Assembly (NCBI GenBank): GCA_014762625.1
Contig: JABURQ010000174.1
Span: 36,662-100,661, forward strand
Direction of reading: 5' to 3'
Length of the DNA: 64,000 nucleotides
Origin: Planctomycetaceae bacterium
Lineage (GTDB): Bacteria; Planctomycetota; Planctomycetia; Planctomycetales; Planctomycetaceae
This document shows positions 46,437-55,651 of the stretch, piece by piece; position 1 is the first letter of the stretch; the number at the start of each line of letters is the position of its first letter. The notes below the pieces were generated by a model, which saw nothing but the letters and a program-made list of their open reading frames with translations, was not told the origin of the DNA and did no database searches. The position numbers and the translations under genes were made by a program.

Positions 46437-47039
46437 GTGCCTGTTTTAGAAGCAGAACCGCAACTTTTTCCAGACAATCTCTTTTGTGAAACAGAGGGGA
46501 ATGTGGCGCATGGGGAGTGTGCGGAGCATGGGCATTATGGCAGGGGCGAGCTCAACGATAAGCGGTGGATGGTTCTACAGACCAAGCCGCGTAGTGAGAA
46601 ACAACTGGCGAGGATGCTTAGGGCTCGAGGGGTCGCTCATTTTCTACCTCAAGGGGCATCCCGGAGAAAGACTCAGCGTCGATGGGTCACCTCCTATCGC
46701 CCATTGTTTCCTGGTTACCTCTTTTTGTATGGCGAAGCAGAGGATTTCAGCGCTTCCCTGATGACTAATAAAGTCGTCAATGCATTGCCGGTTCAGGATC
46801 CTGTTCAGCTTCATCAGGAGCTTTACAGGATTCATGAATTACTGACACTAGGCGTCAACCTTAGCGCAGAGCCGGTTTTGGTGGAAGGTGATCCGGTGGA
46901 AATTGTAAGTGGTTCCCTGGCGGGGTTACGCGGCAAGGTTGTCCGTCTGGACGGTCAGTCTCGGGTCATCTTGGGCGTCAAAATGATTAATCAGGGGGTC
47001 TCCATTCTCGTTGAGGAGTGGATGCTCCGTCGCGTATAA
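46437..47039 (+). CDS. NusG-like transcription antiterminator (RfaH/UpxY type)
   Basis: 200 residues; GTG start. After 35 non-conserved residues comes the NGN domain (WMVLQTKPRSEKQLARMLRARG, FPGYLFLYGE), then a C-terminal KOW domain (VEGDPVEIVSGSLAGLRGKVV). Such specialised NusG paralogues sit at the head of long capsule/EPS operons and keep RNA polymerase moving through them. That fits the 16-kb rightward operon following here. Confidence 0.92.
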   Translation: MPVLEAEPQLFPDNLFCETEGNVAHGECAEHGHYGRGELNDKRWMVLQTKPRSEKQLARMLRARGVAHFLPQGASRRKTQRRWVTSYRPLFPGYLFLYGEAEDFSASLMTNKVVNALPVQDPVQLHQELYRIHELLTLGVNLSAEPVLVEGDPVEIVSGSLAGLRGKVVRLDGQSRVILGVKMINQGVSILVEEWMLRRV

Positions 47040-47310
47040 GCAATCGATATTGTTGTGGACCAGCATTTGCTGTGTCGGAAAAAGGCGTCGGCAGGGTGCC
47101 ATGCCTCAGGTCGGACTCGCTGAAGCGGAACGGCTAACCAGAGTCAACAAGCAGGGACGTCATTGAGAAGTGCACGAAGGGATGCATATCCCACGAGGAC
47201 GGAGTCCGCGCTATTTTGACGCACTCGTCCAACAATTGGTGCGAAATCAACCATACCTGATTTAACGATTGATCCTTTATTTTTTGAACTCATTCTGGAG
47301 TACGACACAC

Positions 47311-48297
47311 TTGTCATCTTTGTTGGGTCAACAACACGATAAAGCGGCATTCTCGGGTGAGAGCGTTGCTGCTAATCAGGGTTCAGACGGTGATCGACTT
47401 TCATGGTTTCGAATAGACTTCATGCTTCAGGCCGGTTTGGTTTGTGGCTTGGCGTGGCTGTATTGGCCCGGTCTGAAGGCCATGCAGATTCGTTGGGAGT
47501 CCGATCCCCAATATTCTCACGGGTATCTCGTACCTCTGTTTTCACTCATTCTCCTGATTGCTCGGCGTGATTCGTTTCATCCCGAGTTATGGCGATCATC
47601 GTGGAGAGGACTGCTGCTGCTCGGCACTGGGCTTGGATTGAAACTTTACGCTTCACACTATTACATCGAAGCGATTTCTCAGGCCTCTCTCGTTATTTCT
47701 GTGGCGGGAGCCGTGGCTGTTGTCTGGGGATGGAGAGGGCTGAAGTGGGCGTTGCCGGCGGTCTTGTTTTTGGTATTCATGCTGCCGCTCCCTCACAGCT
47801 TGGAAGGGGCCATGCATGGCCCGTTACGAACAGTCGGAACAAAAATCTCGACATTCTTCATGCAGACGGTCGGATTACCTGCCTACAGTGAGGGGCATGT
47901 TATCATTGTGGGAGAGCAGGCGATTGGAGTTGCTGAAGCGTGCAGTGGTCTGCGAATGCTGATGGTTTTCTTTGCCCTCTCGACGGCGGTGGGCTGGCTC
48001 ATCACTGACTCCTGGTGGTTTCGACTGGTTCTGGTGTTCAGCGCGGTGCCGATTGCACTCGTCGCCAATATGGTTCGGATTGCGTCAACAGGTACCATGT
48101 TTGTTTACCTGTCAGGCAGCCAGGTGTTCGGGATGCCTGGGGAACAGTTTGCGACGAAGTTTTTTCACGATTGGGCGGGTTGGTTCATGATGCCGATCGG
48201 TTTGCTGCTGTTGTGGATCGAGATAGGGATTTTGGATCGGTTGGTCATTAAAGTCGACGATCGTCCCGTAGGCACCGGAATCCCTCCTGTCAGCTGA
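47311..48297 (+). CDS. exosortase (EpsH family)
   Basis: 328 residues if started at the TTG at 47311, which has GGAG ten bases upstream; a TTG at 47269 would add 14 residues and has no visible ribosome-binding site. About eight helices. The exosortase active-site residues are all visible: Cys211 in EACSGLRM, Arg256 in ANMVRIA and His286 in FFHDWAGW. It recognises the PEP-CTERM signal, cleaves it and probably couples the protein to a surface glycan. Its two obvious local substrates are encoded at 35640 and 36567. Confidence 0.93.
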   Translation: MSSLLGQQHDKAAFSGESVAANQGSDGDRLSWFRIDFMLQAGLVCGLAWLYWPGLKAMQIRWESDPQYSHGYLVPLFSLILLIARRDSFHPELWRSSWRGLLLLGTGLGLKLYASHYYIEAISQASLVISVAGAVAVVWGWRGLKWALPAVLFLVFMLPLPHSLEGAMHGPLRTVGTKISTFFMQTVGLPAYSEGHVIIVGEQAIGVAEACSGLRMLMVFFALSTAVGWLITDSWWFRLVLVFSAVPIALVANMVRIASTGTMFVYLSGSQVFGMPGEQFATKFFHDWAGWFMMPIGLLLLWIEIGILDRLVIKVDDRPVGTGIPPVS

Positions 48298-48349
48298 TTT
48301 AGTTTCACGAATTTTCGCTCACACTTGCTTGACTTCAAAACATATCCGG

Positions 48350-50635
48350 ATGAATCAAAGAGAAAAAACTTTCATGGCTGAATCTGAAATACCCAATGGA
48401 GCTTACCAGCCTTACGCCATTGAGATCGGCGATCAATCGGCCTCGGAGAGCAGTGAATTCGAACTCAATCCGCGCCGATTGTGGGGTGCGTTTCAACGGC
48501 GTTGGTGGCTGGGGGTTTTGCTGGGATTGATTGCGGCGGTCCCGGTGTCGTATCTGGCTTACACCAATATTCCTACCCCCTATCGTGCTGAGTCGGAAAT
48601 TCGCATCTTTTCGTCGCGTCCTCGAGTGAACTATTCGCTGCACGAAGACCAGATGAATTTTCGGACCTACAAACAGACGCAGATGAAGGATGTGATCCAT
48701 CCGGCGACCTTGGCTGCGGCGATCGATTCCGGGGATCTCCTGAAGTATTCCCTCTTTCAGAATCGCGGTCCCGATTTCGACCCGGTGAATTGGTTGCAGG
48801 AGTCACTGAAGGTTCAGAGCTCCGGGGAAGAATTCTTCATCATTGCCCTGGAAGGGGAAGACCCGAAAGCGCTGGCAGAAGTTGTGAATGCGGTCCGCGA
48901 CGCGTTTATGGAACGGAGCCGCAACACCAGTCAATTGGTTTCTTCCGAGCGATACAAACACATTCAGAAAGAGCTCAATGGGGATGATAAGGAGCCTGGA
49001 TTAAAGGCGAAAATCGCCAGCCATCAGGAACGACTTGATGAGCTTTCCCAGCTCGCTTCAGCGGCCAACGCCGATCAAATGCTCCAGCAGCAGGAGTCTA
49101 TTCAACTGGATAAAGGGCAGCTCGTCAAAGTCATCCGGGACATTGACCTTCAAATCTTGCAGTTGAGTTCGCAGAAAGACGCTTTGGCCGAAGCCGATCA
49201 GGGGAAGAGTCTTCAGCAACTGCTGAAAGATGATCTGGAAAATGCCATTTTATCCGACCCCCGTTATGAGGAGCAGAGTGTCTATCTCACCCAGAAGAAG
49301 CGAGAGCTAGAGCAGAATCGCAAAATCTTTAACAGCGAAAAGATGCAGCCCATCGTCGATCTTAAGAAAGAGATTGCCCAGGCGGAGGCCGACCTGGAAA
49401 CAACCAGGGAGGAACTTCGTCAGTATTATCAGAATCAATTTCAGAAAGAGCAGATGAAGCAAGAAGAGCTCTCGTTGGAATCGATTCAACGACAAATTAA
49501 GAATCTGAGCGTGCATCGTGATAATTTAAGTGAGGAGTATCGGGGGCTGAATAAAAAAGAGTCAGAGATTTCTGAGTCGAGTCTGGAGTTTCAGAACTTG
49601 CAGAAGCAGTTGGAAGATGATCAGCGTATCCATGATGAATTGAGTGCTGAGTTGCGAAAGATGAAAGTCGAACAAGATGCGGGGGACCGGATCGTGACGA
49701 ACTACTCGGCAGAAGTTCCCAGGAAACGCGAAACCAAAAAACGGAACATGCTGACCGCCGGTGGTGGTCTCGGCTCATTGGGGTTCTTTATCGTCCTCGT
49801 CACGTTGCTTGAATTTCGTCATCAACGCGTCCACTCACTCAAATGTCTCGAAGAGGAGTTTGATTTTGCGGTATTAGGAACCATTCCTCACTTGCCGGCT
49901 CGCTTCGTTCATGGAGACGACTCCTCCTCCTCTAAGGCGTCCTACTATCAGGGGATCTTTATGGAGGCAGTGGATTCGATCCGCACGATCCTGCTGAACC
50001 GACAAAAGAAGACCCCCTTAAAAACACTGATGGTCTCCTCAGCATTGTCGGGGGAAGGAAAATCGACTCTCAGTTGCCATCTGGCCATCAGTTTTGCCCG
50101 CGCGGGGCGGCGCACCTTGTTGATCGACTTTGACCTGCGCAGCCCGCGTATCCATGAAGTCTTTCAAACGTCTGATTTTCCGGGCGTGTGTGAAGTTCTG
50201 CGGGAAGAGATACCCAATCCGGCCAAATGCATCGAATCATTGCCGATTCCGAGGCTCGACTTTCTTCCGGCTGGTGATCTGGATTCCGCCACTTTGATGC
50301 TCTTGGCGAGCGATCGCTTGCAGGAAGTGTTGGATGCGGTCAAAGAGTCGTACGACATCGTCATTATTGATTCGGCGCCGCTACTGCCTGTGGCCGATTC
50401 CCTGCAGCTCATTCAGCAAGTGGATGGCGTCGTGCTTTCGGTTCGTAAGGACGTGAGTCGGATCTCCAAGATCGAATCCTGTATCGAAAAAATACGGATG
50501 CTGGGAGGCAATCTCCTGGGAGGAGTGGTGATTGGCTTGGATGAATCGGAATACGGTTACCGGTCGAATTATTCGCGACATTATCGAGGTGGCCCAGAAC
50601 CAAGAAAGCGTGAATCGCTCGAAACGAACGCCTAG
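48350..50635 (+). CDS. Wzz-type chain-length regulator fused to tyrosine autokinase (BY-kinase)
   Basis: About 761 residues; the ATG at 48374 is an alternative start. N-terminal Wzz domain with first helix (WWLGVLLGLIAAVPVSYLAY), long periplasmic coiled coil (about 200-450, many Gln/Glu/Lys), second helix (TAGGGLGSLGFFIVLVTLL), then a cytoplasmic kinase: Walker A SALSGEGKSTL, A' LLIDFDLRSP and Walker B IVIIDSAPLLPVAD. The tail has a tyrosine cluster (YGYRSNYSRHY) for autophosphorylation. It sets glycan length and switches polymerisation. Confidence 0.93.
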   Translation: MNQREKTFMAESEIPNGAYQPYAIEIGDQSASESSEFELNPRRLWGAFQRRWWLGVLLGLIAAVPVSYLAYTNIPTPYRAESEIRIFSSRPRVNYSLHEDQMNFRTYKQTQMKDVIHPATLAAAIDSGDLLKYSLFQNRGPDFDPVNWLQESLKVQSSGEEFFIIALEGEDPKALAEVVNAVRDAFMERSRNTSQLVSSERYKHIQKELNGDDKEPGLKAKIASHQERLDELSQLASAANADQMLQQQESIQLDKGQLVKVIRDIDLQILQLSSQKDALAEADQGKSLQQLLKDDLENAILSDPRYEEQSVYLTQKKRELEQNRKIFNSEKMQPIVDLKKEIAQAEADLETTREELRQYYQNQFQKEQMKQEELSLESIQRQIKNLSVHRDNLSEEYRGLNKKESEISESSLEFQNLQKQLEDDQRIHDELSAELRKMKVEQDAGDRIVTNYSAEVPRKRETKKRNMLTAGGGLGSLGFFIVLVTLLEFRHQRVHSLKCLEEEFDFAVLGTIPHLPARFVHGDDSSSSKASYYQGIFMEAVDSIRTILLNRQKKTPLKTLMVSSALSGEGKSTLSCHLAISFARAGRRTLLIDFDLRSPRIHEVFQTSDFPGVCEVLREEIPNPAKCIESLPIPRLDFLPAGDLDSATLMLLASDRLQEVLDAVKESYDIVIIDSAPLLPVADSLQLIQQVDGVVLSVRKDVSRISKIESCIEKIRMLGGNLLGGVVIGLDESEYGYRSNYSRHYRGGPEPRKRESLETNA

Positions 50636-50674
50636 TTAGTTTTAAGTGTCCGTAACTTTTCGTGATCTTTCGTT

Positions 50675-51361
50675 ATGAAAAAGAAACCACAGTCAACAAC
50701 TCGGCAAGTGATGATCTGGCTGCTTTCAGCGAGCCTGATTCTCGTGGTGGGATTGGTGGATGGCTATCAAACCAATCGCTGGGGCCGGAATCAGTCACTG
50801 GTTCAGGCGGGCCAAGCCCTGGAGCAACTCCCCCCAGAGCTCGGCGATTGGAAATCAAAGTCTCTGGAGATTTCCGAGCAAGCCCTCAGAATTGCGGGAG
50901 CGACGAACTACGTGTCGCGTCTCTATACGAACAAAAAGTCGGATGTCAAACTTCAGGTCACTTTACTCGTTGGGGATCATGGACCGATTTCACTCCATCC
51001 TCCAACAGTTTGTTTTACGGGGGCTGGCTGGCGGCAGTTGACGGAGCCTATTGCCTCGAGTTATTCCGCAGAAGACGAAAGCCCAGAGTCATTCTGGAAA
51101 TGCCAGTTCCAGAGGGATCAGGATTTTGGTCAGCAAACCATTGTGACGGAGTGGAGCTGGAGCGAGGGTCAATCCTGGCAAGCTAATGAAAATCCTCGAT
51201 TTGAGCACGCCGGTGCTCCCTATCTTTTCAAATTATATGTGACGAGAACGATTCCTCCTGGAGAAGACTCGGAGAGTCAACTGCACGAATCGTTCGTGAA
51301 GTTGCTCCTGGAACAAATTAAAGAAACAGTGTTTTCCACACTTTCAGCAACCAATGATTAA
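50675..51361 (+). CDS. exosortase-associated EpsI-like protein (DUF3485)
   Basis: 228 residues. One N-terminal helix (MIWLLSASLILVVGLVDGY), then an extracytoplasmic domain starting LEQLPPELGDWKSKSL, with HPPTVCFTGAGW containing the conserved HxPxxCxxxxGW motif. In other genomes EpsI is fused or adjacent to exosortase. Here it is separated from the exosortase by the autokinase gene. It overlaps the next gene by 8 bases. Confidence 0.9.
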   Translation: MKKKPQSTTRQVMIWLLSASLILVVGLVDGYQTNRWGRNQSLVQAGQALEQLPPELGDWKSKSLEISEQALRIAGATNYVSRLYTNKKSDVKLQVTLLVGDHGPISLHPPTVCFTGAGWRQLTEPIASSYSAEDESPESFWKCQFQRDQDFGQQTIVTEWSWSEGQSWQANENPRFEHAGAPYLFKLYVTRTIPPGEDSESQLHESFVKLLLEQIKETVFSTLSATND

Positions 51362-52178
51362 CGGATTGAGAGACATGACTAGTATTCAAAATGTGGGTCA
51401 AGGAATTACTTCCACGCCTACTGACATCGGTGAAAATTGTTCACAAGATGCAATGGGACGTGCTATCAAGCCAGTGACCGTCAAACGCGCTTGGTATCTG
51501 CCTGTGAAAAGTTGTCTCGACTGGTGTGGCGCGCTGATTTTACTGATTCTCACGGCGCCTTTTACGCTATTGGGGATCATTCTTATCAAGGTGACCTCTC
51601 CTGGGCCTGCGTTTTATCTGCAAACACGACTTGGTCAGAACGACACACCCTACAAAGTGATCAAGTTGCGTACGATGATTCACAACGCGGAAGCCAAAAC
51701 GGGGGCGGTGTGGTCTCAAGCTGGCGATCCCCGTGTGACCAAAATTGGTCGTATCTTACGGAAAACTCACATTGATGAGTTTCCTCAATTAATCAATGTT
51801 CTATTAGGACAGATGAGCCTGGTGGGGCCACGGCCGGAACGGCCGGAAATTGCTTTCAAGCTGGCCTGGGAGTTAAAACATTACGAAGACCGAACGCTGG
51901 TCAAACCCGGAATTACCGGATTGGCTCAACTTCGACTTCCCCCGGACTCTGATATCGAGGGAGTAAGACGGAAATTGGCTTGCGATCTATTCTATGTACA
52001 AGAGGTGAGCCCCTGGTTGGATTTGCGAATCTTTATTTTCACCGGATGGTTATTTGCCGAGGTCTTTTTGAAGGCGGCGTGGCGGCGAATTTATGTTCCT
52101 GATGCTCGCTGTATCACAGAATCGGTCGATCACTATTTCCCCGAGGGAATCGATCTCAAACCGAGGTCTGAATCTTAA
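51354..52178 (+). CDS. initiating sugar transferase (WcaJ/PglC-like phosphoglycosyltransferase)
   Basis: 274 residues. A single hydrophobic segment (LDWCGALILLILTAPFTLLG) is followed by SPGPAFYLQTRLGQ, KVIKLRTM, KTHIDEFPQLINVLLGQMSLVGPRP and KPGITGLAQL, the full motif set of monotopic phosphoglycosyltransferases. It transfers a sugar-phosphate to undecaprenyl phosphate to begin the repeat unit. A short form without the N-terminal membrane domain. Confidence 0.93.
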   Translation: MINGLRDMTSIQNVGQGITSTPTDIGENCSQDAMGRAIKPVTVKRAWYLPVKSCLDWCGALILLILTAPFTLLGIILIKVTSPGPAFYLQTRLGQNDTPYKVIKLRTMIHNAEAKTGAVWSQAGDPRVTKIGRILRKTHIDEFPQLINVLLGQMSLVGPRPERPEIAFKLAWELKHYEDRTLVKPGITGLAQLRLPPDSDIEGVRRKLACDLFYVQEVSPWLDLRIFIFTGWLFAEVFLKAAWRRIYVPDARCITESVDHYFPEGIDLKPRSES

Positions 52179-52194
52179 CGAGACCGAGACATCG

Positions 52195-53103
52195 ATGAGC
52201 ATCATTAACGCCTTCACCGTGGACGTGGAAGACTACTTTCAGGTCAGCGCTTTTGCGAAAGAAGTTCCCACTTCTCAGTGGGATCAATATCAACTTCGCG
52301 TGGTCCCGAATACATTGCGAATTCTGGATCTCATGGAGAAACACCAAGTCCGAGGTACGTTCTTCGTGCTGGGCTGGGTGGCTGATAAGGAGCCCCAACT
52401 CGTTCGAGAGATCGCCAACCGCGGGCATGAGATTGGGACACACAGCTATTGGCATCGTCTGGTTTATGAGCAAACGCCGACCGAGTTTGCCGACGACCTT
52501 CAGCAGAGCATCGATATCCTTCAGGAAATTACCGGCCAACCCATTACGTCCTATCGGGCACCCAGTTTTTCGATCACGGCTCGTTCGCAGTGGGCACTCT
52601 CGATCCTGAAAGATTCCAATATTCAGTTTGATTCCAGTATCTTCCCGATCGTGCACGATCGTTATGGGGTACCTGATGCGGAACCTCGCCCTCATCAAAT
52701 TCAACTGGAGCCCGATGGTCCCACAATCAACGAGTTTCCACCGTCTGTGCATCGAAAGTGGTCTTTGAATTTGCCGATCAGTGGCGGAGGTTATTTTCGC
52801 CTGTACCCTTATCCGATGAGCCGACACCTGCTGCGAAAAGTAAATTCACAACATTTCTCGCCGTTCATGTTTTATATCCATCCCTGGGAAGTTGATCCTG
52901 AACAGCCGCGAGTCAAATCCAGTTTGCGATCTCGCTTTCGACATTATCAGAACCTGAAAACTACCCTCCCGAAACTCGACAAGCTGCTTCAGACGTTTCG
53001 CTTCGGCACACTCACCGAAGCCTGGGACTCCTGTCAGCAACCTTATCCGACCACAGTTTTGTCGGATCAGCAACTTGAGGCGAGTCTCTCGATAACTTCA
53101 TGA
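52195..53103 (+). CDS. polysaccharide deacetylase, XrtA/PEP-CTERM locus type (DUF3473)
   Basis: 302 residues from the ATG at 52195 (MSIINAFTVDVEDYFQ), which replaces the 34-residue longer frame overlapping the sugar transferase gene. NodB-type domain: DVEDYF with metal-binding Asp, RGTFFVLGWVAD, GHEIGTHSYWH with His pair, and YRAPSFS. The C-terminal DUF3473 segment is seen as YIHPWEVDPEQPR. It removes acetyl groups from the nascent or surface glycan. It overlaps the next gene by 4 bases (ATGA). Confidence 0.92.
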   Translation: MSIINAFTVDVEDYFQVSAFAKEVPTSQWDQYQLRVVPNTLRILDLMEKHQVRGTFFVLGWVADKEPQLVREIANRGHEIGTHSYWHRLVYEQTPTEFADDLQQSIDILQEITGQPITSYRAPSFSITARSQWALSILKDSNIQFDSSIFPIVHDRYGVPDAEPRPHQIQLEPDGPTINEFPPSVHRKWSLNLPISGGGYFRLYPYPMSRHLLRKVNSQHFSPFMFYIHPWEVDPEQPRVKSSLRSRFRHYQNLKTTLPKLDKLLQTFRFGTLTEAWDSCQQPYPTTVLSDQQLEASLSITS

Positions 53104-54338
53104 CAAACGACCCCTCCGACATCCTTTATATTGTGCATCGGTTTCCTTATCCCCCCGATAAGGGAGATCGGATCCGCTCGTACAATCTGCTGCGCCACCT
53201 CGCGAAAAATCACCGGGTGTGGGTCGCTACGTTGGCAGATGAACCGGTAGCAGCCGAGCACCATGCCACGCTCGAGCAGATTGCCCATCGTGTGGAAGTC
53301 TGCCCGTCTGGTGTCGTGAGCTCTTGGTGTGGAGCGATGGGAGCCGCGGTAACGGGGCGTTCCTTGAGTGAGGGGATGTTTCAATCCTCGAAGTTGCATC
53401 GAGTCTTGAAGCAATGGGCTTCCGAAGTCGAATTTCAGTCCGTATTAATCTCAGCCTCCAGCTTGGGAGGCTATCTGAGTATTTTCCCCGGAAGCACTCA
53501 AAAGGTTGTCGATCTGGTGGACGTCGATAGCGAGAAGTGGCGCGATTACTCCCGCCGCGAGCAAGGCCCCAAGAGATTGATTTACGGGCGTGAGTATCGA
53601 TTTATCTCCAAGCTCGAACAAAAACTGCTCCGCGAAGCGGATGCCGTCACATTGGTGAGTGAAAAAGAAGCGGAGCTCTTTCGAGACTGCTCCCAACAGC
53701 GGGGGGCTGCGTTTGAAGACCTGCAGAAAATTCACGCCCTCACCAACGGCGTCGATCTGAAATACTTCCAGCCACAGGACGTCACTCAGGATCAGTCACT
53801 CTGTTTTCTGGGGGCGATGGATTACCGACCGAACATTGATGCCGTTACCTGGTTCGTGAAATCGGCCTGGACGAAACTACGAGACAGGAATCCGGAATTG
53901 ACGTTTAATATCGTCGGACGACGTCCGACGGCGGAAGTGCAAGCACTAGCTGATCTTCCCGGCGTCAATGTGACCGGGGCCGTGGATGATGTCCGCCCCT
54001 GGTTGGCACGGGCTCAGGTGGTGGTCGCTCCCTTGCGGATTGCCCGCGGAGTTCAAAACAAAGTTCTGGAAGCGATGGCGATGGGCCGCGTTGTGATCGG
54101 TTCCCCCGAAGCACTGACGGGATTGGAAGTTTCGCCTGACGTTCACGTCCTGGAAGCTGTAACACCCGAGGACTGGTTTTCCAAAACGCAGTGGGTGCTG
54201 CGGTTCCCCGAACTTCGCCAGCCGATGGAAACATCCGCCCGGGAATACGTCGAGCAGAATCATTCCTGGGACGCCACACTGGAACCTTTGAGTGAGATGC
54301 TGGCGTCGACCGCTCAGGAGGTCGCGACGATCTCGTGA
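53100..54338 (+). CDS. glycosyltransferase, TIGR03087-like (exosortase-locus GT4)
   Basis: 412 residues. HRFPYPPDKGDRIRSYNLLRHL is the conserved N-terminus of this subfamily, followed by VVDLVDVDSEKWRDYS. C-terminal GT-B domain with FLGAMDYRPNIDAV and the nucleotide-sugar part IARGVQNKVLEAMAMGRVVI. It adds a sugar to the lipid-linked repeat unit. It is coupled at both ends by 4-base overlaps. Confidence 0.9.
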   Translation: MTNDPSDILYIVHRFPYPPDKGDRIRSYNLLRHLAKNHRVWVATLADEPVAAEHHATLEQIAHRVEVCPSGVVSSWCGAMGAAVTGRSLSEGMFQSSKLHRVLKQWASEVEFQSVLISASSLGGYLSIFPGSTQKVVDLVDVDSEKWRDYSRREQGPKRLIYGREYRFISKLEQKLLREADAVTLVSEKEAELFRDCSQQRGAAFEDLQKIHALTNGVDLKYFQPQDVTQDQSLCFLGAMDYRPNIDAVTWFVKSAWTKLRDRNPELTFNIVGRRPTAEVQALADLPGVNVTGAVDDVRPWLARAQVVVAPLRIARGVQNKVLEAMAMGRVVIGSPEALTGLEVSPDVHVLEAVTPEDWFSKTQWVLRFPELRQPMETSAREYVEQNHSWDATLEPLSEMLASTAQEVATIS

Positions 54339-55651
54339 AAGGTTTACTGTTTACATTTGGACTCTGTTACGGCGGCGCGATCGTCTCGCTCTTCCGTCCC
54401 TATTACGGTTTGTTGATTTATATCTGCTTTGCGATCATCAAGCCGGAAGCTCTTTGGCACTGGTCCGTCCCGCAAGGAAACTACAGCCGCATCATCGCGA
54501 TTGCATTGATCGTGGGCTGGGGAATTCACGGCTTCGGCGGTTTTCAATTCGGGAAAAGCAAGTGGATCATCGCCGCCTTGTCGGCTTACTTCCTCTGGGG
54601 GGTACTCAGTGCAACGGTCAGTCCAAATCCGGGACTTGGGTTTCAGTACGTCGAAGGCCAATTCAAGATTGTGTTGCCTGTGATTATCGGGGCCACGCTC
54701 ATTAAAAACCGCCGGCAACTGATGCAACTCGCCTGGACGATCACGATCAGTATGGGATACCTCGCCTACGACCTCAATCAGGCGTACTTTCAGGGGAACA
54801 ACATCCTCCAGCGGCAAGGCTTCGCGGGAATGGACAACAACTCCTTCGCGATCGGGTTGGTGGCGGTGGTCGGTCTGGCGTTTTTTCTCGGTCTGGGTTC
54901 CAAAAAGTTGCCGGCCAAATTACTCGCGTTTGCGATCGCTGCCTTGATTACTCACGCCGTCATCTTTTCCTTTTCCCGCGGGGCGATGCTGTCCCTGTGT
55001 GTCGTGGGAATTGTGACCTTCTGGTACATCCCCAAGCGTCCCGCTTATTTGATGCTGTTTGTGGTCGGGCTCACCACCGCCTACTCGATGGCCGGAAATG
55101 AAGTGATGGAACGCTTCGCGTCTGCGTTTGTGGACGAGGGTGAGCGTGATGAAGCCGCCAGCAACCGCGTTGTGCTGTGGACCGCCTGTCTGGGAATGAT
55201 CCAAGATAGCCCCCTCGTCGGCGTCGGGCCGGATCGGTTCACGAAAGAAGTCTTTAATTACGCGGGAAATAACGAAGGCTCGGAAGCTCATACGCTCTGG
55301 CTGACGATCGGGGCTGAGTTGGGAATACCGGGCCTCTTGTTTCTGCTTAGCTTCTATCTCGGCACCTGTGCGCTGCTGACGATCCACCTGTGGACACACG
55401 GAAAAACCAAAGACCAGGACCCCTTCGACCGACTCGTCCCTCAGATGGTGATTACCTCGCTGGCTGGTTTTATGGTGGCGGCTCAGTTCGTTTCTCTCGA
55501 AGGACTCGAAGTCCCCTTTTACGTGACCCTGCTCGGCGCCGGGGCTCTCAAGGTTTATGCAATCGGCAATTCCTCAGGCCGGCGACCGCGACGACGAATT
55601 ATCATGGTTCCCACATCTACTCCTCAACCCCCCGAACCCCTCCACGTATGA
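54335..55651 (+). CDS. O-antigen ligase/polymerase-like membrane protein of the exosortase locus
   Basis: 438 residues; GTG start overlapping the previous stop (GTGA). About ten helices. The segment PYYGLLIYICFAIIKPEALW and the periplasmic loop with SRGAMLSL, LWTACLGMIQDSPLVGVGPDRF and EAHTLWLTIGAELGIPG match the Wzy/WaaL superfamily member found in exosortase EPS loci. It polymerises or ligates the glycan. It overlaps the permease start by 4 bases. Confidence 0.88.
   Translation: MKGLLFTFGLCYGGAIVSLFRPYYGLLIYICFAIIKPEALWHWSVPQGNYSRIIAIALIVGWGIHGFGGFQFGKSKWIIAALSAYFLWGVLSATVSPNPGLGFQYVEGQFKIVLPVIIGATLIKNRRQLMQLAWTITISMGYLAYDLNQAYFQGNNILQRQGFAGMDNNSFAIGLVAVVGLAFFLGLGSKKLPAKLLAFAIAALITHAVIFSFSRGAMLSLCVVGIVTFWYIPKRPAYLMLFVVGLTTAYSMAGNEVMERFASAFVDEGERDEAASNRVVLWTACLGMIQDSPLVGVGPDRFTKEVFNYAGNNEGSEAHTLWLTIGAELGIPGLLFLLSFYLGTCALLTIHLWTHGKTKDQDPFDRLVPQMVITSLAGFMVAAQFVSLEGLEVPFYVTLLGAGALKVYAIGNSSGRRPRRRIIMVPTSTPQPPEPLHV

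Noticed and set aside
55390..55647. N-terminal extension of the ABC permease
   Set aside because: This part is covered by the ligase-like gene in another frame, and the ATG at 55648 overlaps its stop in the same coupled style as the neighbouring genes.
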